64,000 nt of DNA from Bog-756 sp038210245 (GTDB lineage Bacteria > Actinomycetota > Acidimicrobiia > Acidimicrobiales > RAAP-2): positions 78,434 to 142,433 of the forward strand of contig JBBQWW010000002.1 in NCBI GenBank assembly GCA_038210245.1. The letters run 5' to 3'. Positions 24,764 to 32,828 of the stretch are shown in pieces; position 1 is the stretch's first letter, and each line of letters opens with the position of its first letter. The notes beneath the pieces are model-generated. The model made no database searches. It worked only from the letters and a program-made list of their open reading frames with translations, and was not told the DNA's origin. The position numbers and the translations under genes were made by a program.

Positions 24764-26339
24764 GGGCGGGGTCGGCCCTGACCGGGTCCGGTACCGCTTC
24801 TCGCCCCTGGAGCGGCGCGGTGTGATCGCCGGCTGGAGGGGAGGCCAGATCGCCACCGTGGCCGCCAGCCTGGTGGTGGGCGTCGTGGCCCTGCGGTCGA
24901 CTCCCTCCGTGGTCGGGGTACTGGTCGCCCTGGTCGCCGTGGGGGTCGGGGTGGCCTTTTCGTTCTGGCCCGTCCTCGGCCGAACCGGCGAACAGTGGTT
25001 GCCGCTGGCCGTGCGCTGGCTCGGGTCGCGGGTGTCGGGCGGGGGCCGACAGTTCGCACCCGTTCCTCGTCGGGGCCACCGAGTCCGGCTCCACCCGACC
25101 CGATCCGATCCCGACGGCTACTCGGTAGGTCCGGCTCCCACTCCTCTGCTCGCCGGGACGAGGGGGTCGGTCTTCGCCGGCCTGCGTCTCGAGGGCCTCC
25201 CCTTCGGGCCCCCGACCTCACCCACCGAAGTCGGTGTGGTGATGGACGGACCGTCCCGCACCGCCACCGCGGTGCTGGCCGTGCGGGGCCACAGCTTCGC
25301 CCTGTTGGGCCCGACCGACCAGGACGCGCGGATCGCCGCCTGGGCCCGGGTGCTGTCGGCCATGGCCCGCGAGGGCTCGGACGTCCACCGGATCCAGTGG
25401 ATCGAGTCCTGCCTGCCCGACGACGGCAGCTCGGTACGGAACCACTGGGCGACCCACGCCGTCCTTGGGCCTGACTCCCCGGCCGGCCGGTCCTACTGCG
25501 CCCTGGTCGACGAGTCCTCCCCGGTCACCCGTCGGCACCAGGTGCTGTTGGCCCTCTCCATCCACACGTCGCGCTCGGCGCGTTCGATCCGGTCTGCCGG
25601 CCGCGGTCCGGCCGGCGTCGGGGCCGTGCTCACCCGCGAGGTACTCGCCCTCCACCGGGCTCTGGACGGGGCCGACATCTCGGTGGAGGGCGTCCTCGGC
25701 CCCGGCGCCCTGGCCCGGGTCATCGGTGAGGCCTATGCGCCGACCGTCGGTCCCGACCGGCACCAGCCGAACGATCCCGACGAAGGAGAGGACCGACACC
25801 ACCGTGGCCGGGGAAGGTCCGGAACCCCCTGGCCCTGGCCGATGGCCGTCGAGCCGCACTGGGACGCGGTGCACACCGACGCCACCTGGCACGCCACCTA
25901 CTGGATCGCCGAGTGGCCCCGGGTCGACGTCACCCCCGACTTTCTGGGTCCGGTCCTCTTCTCCACCCTCCGCCGTTCGGTGGCCATGGTCATGGAGCCG
26001 GTCAGTCCCAGTCGCGCCGCCAGGCAGGTGGCCCAGGCCCGCACGGCCGACATCGCCGATGGCGAGCTCCGACGACGAGGTGGGTTCCTGGTCACCGCCC
26101 GCCAGACTCGCGAGAAAGAGGGCGTCGAGGACCGGGACACCGAGTTGGCCGACGGTCACGCCCAGTACCGCTTCTCGGGCTACGTGACCCTCACGGCCGA
26201 CTCCCGTCCGGAGCTCGATGACGCACGGTCCGCGCTGGAGCAGGCCGCCGGCCAGGCGCGGATCGAGCTCCGACTGCTCTTCGGTGAGCAGGATGCCGCC
26301 TTCACCTGCGGCCTTCCCCTGGGGCGGGGGCTGTCGTGA
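24756..26339 (+). CDS. PrgI/SCO6880-like type IV secretion component
   Basis: 527 residues. The N-terminus has a PrgI (VirB3-like) layout: a short cytoplasmic RFSPLERRGVIAGWRGGQ segment, then two membrane helices at about residues 35-70. The soluble remainder resembles actinobacterial SCO6880-type proteins, thought to correspond to the N-terminal domain of VirB4 (RYRFSGYVTLTADSRPELDD near the C-terminus). No P-loop is present; that activity is in the next gene. So VirB3 and the VirB4 N-domain appear fused, with the ATPase domain separate. GTG start. Confidence 0.68.
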   Translation: MAEGGVGPDRVRYRFSPLERRGVIAGWRGGQIATVAASLVVGVVALRSTPSVVGVLVALVAVGVGVAFSFWPVLGRTGEQWLPLAVRWLGSRVSGGGRQFAPVPRRGHRVRLHPTRSDPDGYSVGPAPTPLLAGTRGSVFAGLRLEGLPFGPPTSPTEVGVVMDGPSRTATAVLAVRGHSFALLGPTDQDARIAAWARVLSAMAREGSDVHRIQWIESCLPDDGSSVRNHWATHAVLGPDSPAGRSYCALVDESSPVTRRHQVLLALSIHTSRSARSIRSAGRGPAGVGAVLTREVLALHRALDGADISVEGVLGPGALARVIGEAYAPTVGPDRHQPNDPDEGEDRHHRGRGRSGTPWPWPMAVEPHWDAVHTDATWHATYWIAEWPRVDVTPDFLGPVLFSTLRRSVAMVMEPVSPSRAARQVAQARTADIADGELRRRGGFLVTARQTREKEGVEDRDTELADGHAQYRFSGYVTLTADSRPELDDARSALEQAAGQARIELRLLFGEQDAAFTCGLPLGRGLS

Positions 26340-27751
26340 GCCGCCCGGCCCCCCGGGTCCCGGCCCACGTGGCCACCACCCGGCACCTGTGCGCCGCCTA
26401 TCCCCTGGTCAGTGAGGCCGGGCTCGGGCACGAAGGGGTCCTCATCGGCCGGGACGTACTGGGCGGGTCGTTCGTCTACGACCCTTTCGTCCTCTACCGC
26501 CAGGGAGTGGTCACCAATCCCAACGCCGTGGTCATCGGCCAGATCGGTCGGGGCAAGAGCTCGTTCGTGAAGTCCTACCTGTGGCGCCAGGCCGTGTTCG
26601 GCCGACACGCCTGGGTGGTGGACCCCAAGGGCGAGTACGGACCACTGGCCCGGGCCTGGGGCGTACAGCCGGTGGCTCTGCGGCCCGGAGGATCGGTCCG
26701 GCTCAATCCGCTCGACACCGACGAGGAGGTGGGCGGATCGGGTCCCCTCTCCGGGGAAGGGTCGCGTCGTCGACGGGTGGTCCTGACCTCCTCGTTGGCC
26801 GTGGCCTGCCTGGGGCGTGACCTCCTCCCCCGCGAACGGGCGGCCGTCGATGCCGCCCTGGGCGAGGCCACCCACCGGGCCCAACAGGCCCGGATGCCGG
26901 CCCCCACCCTTCCCCACGTGGTCGAGGCCCTCCTCGATCCGGGCTTCGACGCCTCGCTGGCCATCCGGACCTCCCGCGCCGAGCTGTTGGAGGACGGCCG
27001 GGACGTGGCCCTCGAGCTCCGGCGGCTGGTCCACGGCGACCTGTGCGGGATGTTCGACGGGCCCACCACGCCGGGCTTGCGTCTGGACGGTCCGCTGGTG
27101 GTCCTGGACCTCTCGGCGGTGTACCACTCACCGGCCCTCGGAGTGCTCATGGCCTGCGCGGCGGCGTGGCTCCAGAGCGCGGTGAGGGCCCGGCACCGCA
27201 ACCGGATCATCGTGGTGGTGGACGAGGCGTGGGCCATCTTGTCCAACCTCGGGGTGGCCCGGTGGCTCCAGACGTCCTGGAAGCTGTCGAGGGCCAACGG
27301 TGTGGCCAACATGGCCGTCCTCCACCGACTGTCCGATCTCCGGTCGGTGGGCACCGAGGGTTCGGAGCAGGTCAGTCTGGCGGAGGGACTACTGGCCGAC
27401 TCGGAGACCCGGGTGGTCTACGCCCAGTCCCCCGGGGAGGTGGCCCGCACCGGCGAGCTCCTGGGTCTGACCGACACCGAGGCTGAGCTGGTCACCCAGC
27501 TGCGCCGGGGCATGGCCCTGTGGAAGGTGGGCCGACGATCGTTCCTGGTCGAGCACCGGCTGGCCTCGGGGGAGGAGTGGCTGACCGACACCGACCAGGC
27601 CATGGCCGAGTATGGCACCGGCGGACCGGGGGCTCTGGACGAGCCGGACGAGCCGGACGACCCGGACGAGGTGTCGGACTCCGTCGGACCGATGCATTCG
27701 TCCCGGGCCACCGTCCGTTGGCCGCCCGATGACCTCGAACCGTCCCGGTGA
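26336..27751 (+). CDS. VirB4-like conjugation/secretion ATPase
   Basis: 471 residues. Walker A GQIGRGKSS lies near residue 68, a WVVDPKGEYGPLA segment follows, and Walker B IIVVVDEAW is near 295, the hallmarks of the TraC/VirB4 C-terminal ATPase. LHRLSDLRSVG and ESTR-like SETRVVYAQ follow as in the family. It energises assembly or substrate transfer at the membrane. A run of Asp/Glu/Pro repeats (EPDEPDDPDE) lies near the C-terminus. GTG start in a GTGA overlap. Confidence 0.8.
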   Translation: MSRPAPRVPAHVATTRHLCAAYPLVSEAGLGHEGVLIGRDVLGGSFVYDPFVLYRQGVVTNPNAVVIGQIGRGKSSFVKSYLWRQAVFGRHAWVVDPKGEYGPLARAWGVQPVALRPGGSVRLNPLDTDEEVGGSGPLSGEGSRRRRVVLTSSLAVACLGRDLLPRERAAVDAALGEATHRAQQARMPAPTLPHVVEALLDPGFDASLAIRTSRAELLEDGRDVALELRRLVHGDLCGMFDGPTTPGLRLDGPLVVLDLSAVYHSPALGVLMACAAAWLQSAVRARHRNRIIVVVDEAWAILSNLGVARWLQTSWKLSRANGVANMAVLHRLSDLRSVGTEGSEQVSLAEGLLADSETRVVYAQSPGEVARTGELLGLTDTEAELVTQLRRGMALWKVGRRSFLVEHRLASGEEWLTDTDQAMAEYGTGGPGALDEPDEPDDPDEVSDSVGPMHSSRATVRWPPDDLEPSR

Positions 27752-29508
27752 GTCCGGCCGATATCGTCACCTCGGTGATCGGGGTGACGGCCTTCGTAGG
27801 GGCCGGCGTGCTCGGCTCCGATCACTTCCCTTGGGGTCGCCTCACCTCCGGTGGCTCCCGCTTCGGCACCCGACGCTCGTTCCTGCCCCCTCCCGGGCGT
27901 CGGGTGCCACCCTGCCCGGGGCCCACGTCCGGTGCCCGGCCACGCTCGGGTCCGTGGGGCGAACGGGGCTGGGCGGGACCGGGCTCCGGAAGGCCCGGCC
28001 CGGGCCCAGGGTCGACCAGGCGGTCGATTAGGCCGTTGTCGAGCGCGGCACGGTGGGCCAGCGCGGCGGATCTCCGCCCGCTGATTCTGCGGACCGGCGA
28101 CACCGGGGTGACCCCCGGGCGCCTGGTGCTGGGACGGGCCGGCCGGCACCTGGTGGCGGCGGAGCGGGCCCAGTCGGTCATCGTATTCGGGCCCACGCAG
28201 TCCTACAAGACGTCGGGCTTCGCCGTGCCGGCCCTGCTCGAGTGGCACGGGCCGGTGGTGGCGGCCAGCGTGAAGACCGACCTGATCGACCACACCATCG
28301 AACACCGGCGCTCCTGTGGTGAGGTCCAGTGCTTCGACCCGTCGGGGTCCACCGGCATGGAGTCGGCGGAGTGGTCACCGCTGGCCTCGTCGCGGACGTG
28401 GCCGGCGGCCCGCCGGTCGGCAGCGGCCCTCACCGAGGTGGCCAAATCCTCGGTCGGCACCATGAGCGACGGTGACTTCTGGTTCGCCACGGCGGCCAAG
28501 ATGCTCGCCCCTCTGCTGTTCGCGGCGGCGTTCGGCGGCCGGGACATGGGCGACGTCATCCGGTGGGTGGACACCCACGAGGAGTCCGAGGTACTCGACC
28601 TGCTCGGAGCGGCCGGTGTCCCCGAGGCCCTCCACGCCGCCTGGTCGACCTTCGGCAAAGAGGAGCGCCAGCGGAGCTCCGTCTACACCACGGTCGAGAC
28701 CATCCTGGAGCCGTTCGCCGACCTCCACCCGACAACGTCGTGGGGTGGAACGCCGTCGGCCATCGATCCGGCCCGCCTGGTGGCCGGGAGCAATACCCTC
28801 TATCTCTGCTCCCCGGCCCACGACCAGAGGAGGCTCACCCCACTGTTCGTCTCGGTGGTCCGCCAGGTGCTCGAGTACGCCTACGACCGGGTGTCGCTCA
28901 CCCATCGGCCCCTCGACCCACCGTTGCTGCTCGTCCTCGACGAGGCGGCCAACATCGCCCCCTTGGCCGACCTGGACGCGCTGGCGGCCACGGCTGCCGG
29001 CCACGGTGTCCAGCTGGTGACCGTCTGGCACGACCTGGCCCAGATCACGGCGCGCTACGGCCCGAGGGCCACCACCGTGGTGAACAACCATCGGGCCAAG
29101 CTGTTCCTGTCGGGCATCTCCGACCCGTCCACCTTGGACTACGCCAGCCACCTCATCGGCGAGGAAGAGGTGCTCCTGCCCGCCACCACCCGGGGTGGAC
29201 GGAGCAGCCCGAGCACCACCCACTCACCGTCCATCCGGCGGCTGGCGCCACCCGACTCCCTCCGGCGCATCGCCCCGGGCGAGGGGGTGCTCGTCTACGG
29301 AGACCTGCCTCCCGCTCGCCTTCGCCTCCGACCCTGGTTCGCCGACCCGGGCCTCGTGCGCCCGGTCGGCGGGGTGACCGGACATGGCGACGATGGGTCC
29401 CACCTGCTCGCCCCGGCCAGGACGGGTGAGCAGGGGCGGTCCGGTCAGCGGTTCAGACCACCCAGGTACTGGTCTCGCCCAAGACGGCCGATCCGTCGAG
29501 ATCGCTGA
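27748..29508 (+). CDS. VirD4/TraG-like coupling ATPase with altered P-loop
   Basis: 586 residues. A short hydrophobic N-terminus and a Pro/Gly-rich linker (to about residue 100) precede the ATPase domain. The P-loop reads GPTQSYKTS, with Tyr in the place of the invariant last Gly of GxxxxGK[ST]. Walker B LLLVLDEAAN, VTVWHDLAQ and NNHRAKLFLSG fit the VirD4/TraM-recognition family, which brings substrates to the secretion channel. The start overlaps the VirB4-like stop. Its last 56 bases overlap the end of the convergent SDR gene. The substrate is unknown. Confidence 0.8.
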   Translation: MSPADIVTSVIGVTAFVGAGVLGSDHFPWGRLTSGGSRFGTRRSFLPPPGRRVPPCPGPTSGARPRSGPWGERGWAGPGSGRPGPGPGSTRRSIRPLSSAARWASAADLRPLILRTGDTGVTPGRLVLGRAGRHLVAAERAQSVIVFGPTQSYKTSGFAVPALLEWHGPVVAASVKTDLIDHTIEHRRSCGEVQCFDPSGSTGMESAEWSPLASSRTWPAARRSAAALTEVAKSSVGTMSDGDFWFATAAKMLAPLLFAAAFGGRDMGDVIRWVDTHEESEVLDLLGAAGVPEALHAAWSTFGKEERQRSSVYTTVETILEPFADLHPTTSWGGTPSAIDPARLVAGSNTLYLCSPAHDQRRLTPLFVSVVRQVLEYAYDRVSLTHRPLDPPLLLVLDEAANIAPLADLDALAATAAGHGVQLVTVWHDLAQITARYGPRATTVVNNHRAKLFLSGISDPSTLDYASHLIGEEEVLLPATTRGGRSSPSTTHSPSIRRLAPPDSLRRIAPGEGVLVYGDLPPARLRLRPWFADPGLVRPVGGVTGHGDDGSHLLAPARTGEQGRSGQRFRPPRYWSRPRRPIRRDR

Positions 29509-30295
29509 CCTTGGCGGCCACGAAGGCCTCGGCCCACGGCCCGGTCTGCACCCGCAGGGCGGGCCGCTCGGACTGGAGCACACCCAGGATGACCTCGGCC
29601 ACCTTTTCGGCCGTCTGGGCGGCGTCGGAACCGAACTCGGCCATCACGCGGTTCAGGTAGGCCTGCAGGGCGGGCAGGTAGGGTCCGGCCGCCTCGAACA
29701 GGGCCCCGATGTCCACGCCCACGTTATTGACGAACTCGGTGGTGACCGGGCCCGGCTCCACGATCGACACCCCGACGCCCACCGTCCCGGCCACCGGGGC
29801 CAGGCTCTCGAGGAACCCCTCCACGGCGAACTTGGCCGCGCAGTAGGCCTCGTTGAACGGCTGACCCACTGCGCCGCCCACGCTGGACACGGTGATGACC
29901 CGCCCACCCGATGCCCGCAGGTGGGGCATGGCCGCCTTGGTCATGGCCACCACCCCGAAGTAGTTGACCTCCATCACCTTGCGCATGTCCTCCATGGACA
30001 CGTGCTCGATGGTGCCCACGTAGCCGGCCCCGGCGTTGTTGACCAGGGCGTCGAGACCGCCGTGGTCGGCTACCACCCCGTTGATGCCGGCCCCGATGGA
30101 GGCGGCGTCGGTGACGTCGAGGGTCCGGATGTCGAGCTCCACCCCGGCCGCGTCCGCCGCCGACCGTAGGGCGTCACCGCCGGCCGGACTCCGCAGGGTG
30201 GCCACGGTCCGGTAGCCGGCACCGGCGGCGGCCACGGCGGTGGCCAGGCCGATGCCGGACGAGGTACCGGTGACGAGGAGGACGGGTGGAGCCAT
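29453..30295 (-). CDS. Short-chain dehydrogenase/reductase
   Basis: 280-residue classical SDR. The cofactor motif TGTSSGIG is near residue 9, NNAG near 83, and the catalytic Ser and YCAAK follow (ITVSSVGGAVGQPFNEAYCA). The Asp in LDVTD is also in place. It uses NAD(P)H; substrate unknown. ATG 30295 is supported by AAAGG seven bases upstream. The 3' end overlaps the convergent VirD4-like gene by 56 bases. The 168-base gap upstream to the P450 holds only the P450 promoter. Confidence 0.88.
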   Translation of the reverse strand: MAPPVLLVTGTSSGIGLATAVAAAGAGYRTVATLRSPAGGDALRSAADAAGVELDIRTLDVTDAASIGAGINGVVADHGGLDALVNNAGAGYVGTIEHVSMEDMRKVMEVNYFGVVAMTKAAMPHLRASGGRVITVSSVGGAVGQPFNEAYCAAKFAVEGFLESLAPVAGTVGVGVSIVEPGPVTTEFVNNVGVDIGALFEAAGPYLPALQAYLNRVMAEFGSDAAQTAEKVAEVILGVLQSERPALRVQTGPWAEAFVAAKVSDLDGSAVLGETSTWVV

Positions 30296-30463
30296 GGGAC
30301 GACCTTTCGGAGGGAACCGCCCCACAGTAGGGAGGATGTCCGGCCGTCACAATGCCGACCGACGCCGCTCGGGGTCTGGCGACGATGGGCCGGGCGGACC
30401 CCGCTCACGGTTGAGGTCGGCCCGGAACCGGCCCGCCGGGTCATCCCAGTACCATCGGGGGCG

Positions 30464-31813
30464 GTGACCTCTTCGACCACGGACCCCAGTGCCGGCTCGA
30501 CCACCGCATCCGGCGCCACCCCCGGGCACCACGGCTCCCGGGGCCATACAGACGCCGTCCCGCCGCTGACGTCGCCGGTCGCCCCCGGCCACCTGGTCTT
30601 CGACCCCTTCGATCCGACGTGGTCGAGCGACCCGTTCCCCCTCTACGCCGACCTGCGGGAACGGGCGCCCATCCACCGGAACGAGATGGGTTTCTGGGTG
30701 GTGGCCCGCCACGCCGACTGCCTGGCCGTCCTCCGGGACCGCCGGGCCAGCTCCGACAGCCTGAACGTGGCCGTGGAGCGCATGCCCGAGGGCTTCCGGA
30801 CCCCCTTGGCCGAGGACGACCCGGTGGCCCAGGCCATGCTGGACATGCGGCCGTTCCTGTTCCGGGACCCGCCGGACCACACCCGGCTGCGGGGCCTGGT
30901 GTCCAAGGCCTTCACCCCCAAGGTGGTGGAGTCCCTGCGGGCGGGGACCCAACGGGTGGTGGACGAGCTGCTCGACGCCGCCTGGGAGCAGGATGAGGTC
31001 GACCTGCTCGAGGCCTTCGCCTACCCGCTGCCCGTGCGGGTCATCTGCGACCTGTTGGGGGTGCCGCTCGAGGACCAGGACCGGTTCAAGGGGTGGTCCA
31101 ACGCCCTGGCCCGGGGCCTCGACCCCGACTTCCTCCTCACCGAGGAGGTCATCGCCGCCCGAGGGGAGGCCGTGCTCCAGTTCGCCCAGTACTTCTTCGA
31201 GCTGTTGGCCGAGCGCAAGCGGGACCCGGGCGAGGACCTGCTCAGCCGACTGGTGGCCGCCGAGGACGGCGGCACCGTGCTCAGCGAGACCGAGATGCTG
31301 TCCACGTGCATCCTGCTGCTGGTGGCCGGCCACGAGACGACGGTCAACCTCATCGCCGGCGGCACCCTGGCCCTCCTGCACCACCCCGACCAGCTGGAGC
31401 GGTTCCGCACCGACCCCGGGGTGACCCGCAGCGGGGTGGAGGAGATGCTGCGCTACGTGTCCCCGGTGCAGCTCACCGGAAGGGCCCTCACCGAACCGTG
31501 TGCGTTCGGCGGTGTGGAGTTCGCCGCCGGCGACTTCGCCATGCTCCTCCTCGCCTCCGGCAACCACGACCCCGAGCAGTTCGACGACCCGGAGAGCTTC
31601 GACGTCACCCGCCAACCCAACAACCACCTGGGATTCGGCTTCGGGATCCACCACTGCCTCGGAGCGCCCCTGGCCCGCATGGAGACCCAGGTGGCATTGA
31701 CCTCACTGGTGCGGCGGGCCCCGGACCTGGCCCTCACCGTGGACGACGTGGCCTACAAGTCCAACGTGGTCCTACGCGGGATGGAGTCGTTGCCCGTGGC
31801 CATGCGGGGCTGA
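30464..31813 (+). CDS. Cytochrome P450
   Basis: 449-residue soluble bacterial P450. The I-helix AGHETT supplies the oxygen-activating Thr, the K-helix ExxR is in EEMLRY, and the heme loop FGFGIHHCLGAPLAR holds the Cys ligand. It hydroxylates an unknown substrate with ferredoxin-supplied electrons. A disordered N-terminal 35 residues precede the fold. The GTG start follows TACCAT (30450-30455) by eight bases with no ribosome site, so a leaderless mRNA is likely. Convergent with an F420-type oxidoreductase. Confidence 0.96.
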   Translation: MTSSTTDPSAGSTTASGATPGHHGSRGHTDAVPPLTSPVAPGHLVFDPFDPTWSSDPFPLYADLRERAPIHRNEMGFWVVARHADCLAVLRDRRASSDSLNVAVERMPEGFRTPLAEDDPVAQAMLDMRPFLFRDPPDHTRLRGLVSKAFTPKVVESLRAGTQRVVDELLDAAWEQDEVDLLEAFAYPLPVRVICDLLGVPLEDQDRFKGWSNALARGLDPDFLLTEEVIAARGEAVLQFAQYFFELLAERKRDPGEDLLSRLVAAEDGGTVLSETEMLSTCILLLVAGHETTVNLIAGGTLALLHHPDQLERFRTDPGVTRSGVEEMLRYVSPVQLTGRALTEPCAFGGVEFAAGDFAMLLLASGNHDPEQFDDPESFDVTRQPNNHLGFGFGIHHCLGAPLARMETQVALTSLVRRAPDLALTVDDVAYKSNVVLRGMESLPVAMRG

Positions 31814-31855
31814 CGGCCGGACCGGTCGCCGGACCGGTGGCGGTTCAGCCCCGGC

Positions 31856-32731
31856 TCACGACGCCGCGGCCCGGTCGAACACCGGCTGCAGGGCGTCGAG
31901 GGCCTTTTTCACGTCGTCCTCGCTGAAGGGGAGGAGGAGGGCGGCCACCGCGTCCACCCCGGCCTCGGCGTATCGGCCGGCGATATCGGCGTCGAGGGGC
32001 TGGAAGTAGGGACAGACAGTGATGGTCACGTCTGAGCGGGAACGTCCCTCGTCGGCCAACAGTCCGTCCAGGGTGGCCAGGGGCTCGGCCAGCTGGTCGG
32101 GGGTGCGGTTGAAGGTGTGCCATCCCTGGCCGGCCCGGGCCACCCGACGCAGGGCGGCGTCGGACTCCCCGCCGATGTGGATGGGCGGATGGGGCTGCTG
32201 GACGGGCTTGGGGAACATCTGGCACGGGTTGAGGGAGTAGAACTCGCCCTCGTAGGCCGACGTCTCGTCGCACCACAGCGTGCGCAGCACCTCGAGGTAC
32301 TCATCGGTCCGCTTGCCCCGCTGCGGCCACGGCACATTGACGGCGTTGAACTCCTCCTCGAGCCAGCCGACGCCGACACCGAAGTCGACCTGCCCGTTGG
32401 ACAGCCAGTCGAGGGTGGACACCTCCTTGGCCGTGTACACCGGGTTGCGCTGGGGGAGGAGGAGCATGGCCGTGCCCAGTCGGGTGGTGGTGGTGTGGGC
32501 GGCGAGATAGGACAGGGTGGTCAAGGGCTCGAGCAGCCCGGTCCCCGAGGGAGCGGGGATGCGACCGTCCTCGGCGTAAGGGTAGGAGGAGGCGTACTCC
32601 TCGAACAGCACCACGTGCTCACCGACCCAGATGGTGCCCACCCCGCGCTCCTCGGCCTCGCGGCCGATGACGGCCAACAGCTCGGGCGTGGAGATGGGGC
32701 TGGCGGTGGGTACCCACAGGTCGACGCGCAC
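31856..32731 (-). CDS. LLM class, probably F420-dependent oxidoreductase
   Basis: About 291-residue luciferase-like monooxygenase/F420 oxidoreductase. The barrel begins VRVDLWVPTASP, and IWVGEHVV, LLPQRNPVYTAKEVSTLDWL and FGVGVGWLEEEF match the family of actinobacterial F420 oxidoreductases. The Gly-rich HPPIHIGGES is at the cofactor phosphate site. GTG 32731 has AAGGAG six bases upstream, which overrides a longer open frame. It lies downstream of the amidase on the same strand, with a minisatellite in between. Confidence 0.87.
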   Translation of the reverse strand: MRVDLWVPTASPISTPELLAVIGREAEERGVGTIWVGEHVVLFEEYASSYPYAEDGRIPAPSGTGLLEPLTTLSYLAAHTTTTRLGTAMLLLPQRNPVYTAKEVSTLDWLSNGQVDFGVGVGWLEEEFNAVNVPWPQRGKRTDEYLEVLRTLWCDETSAYEGEFYSLNPCQMFPKPVQQPHPPIHIGGESDAALRRVARAGQGWHTFNRTPDQLAEPLATLDGLLADEGRSRSDVTITVCPYFQPLDADIAGRYAEAGVDAVAALLLPFSEDDVKKALDALQPVFDRAAAS

Positions 32732-32752
32732 GGTGGACTCCTTCGGAACGGT

Positions 32753-32791
32753 GGGACGGACGAGACGGGACGGACGAGACGGGACGGACGG
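32753..32791. repeat. 14-bp tandem repeat, unit GGGACGGACGAGAC
   Basis: Two full units and a partial third, in the 97-base gap between the amidase stop and the oxidoreductase start. Unrelated in sequence to the arrays at 3913-3996 and 34304-34355, but of similar unit length and also intergenic. Confidence 0.85.
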
Positions 32792-32828
32792 TAGCCCCGG
32801 GTCTGACATGGGGTCCAGCGAGGCAGGC

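Noticed and set aside
22809..29508. Complete conjugative element
   Set aside because: No relaxase, oriT, integrase or attachment repeats seen, and composition matches the surrounding chromosome.
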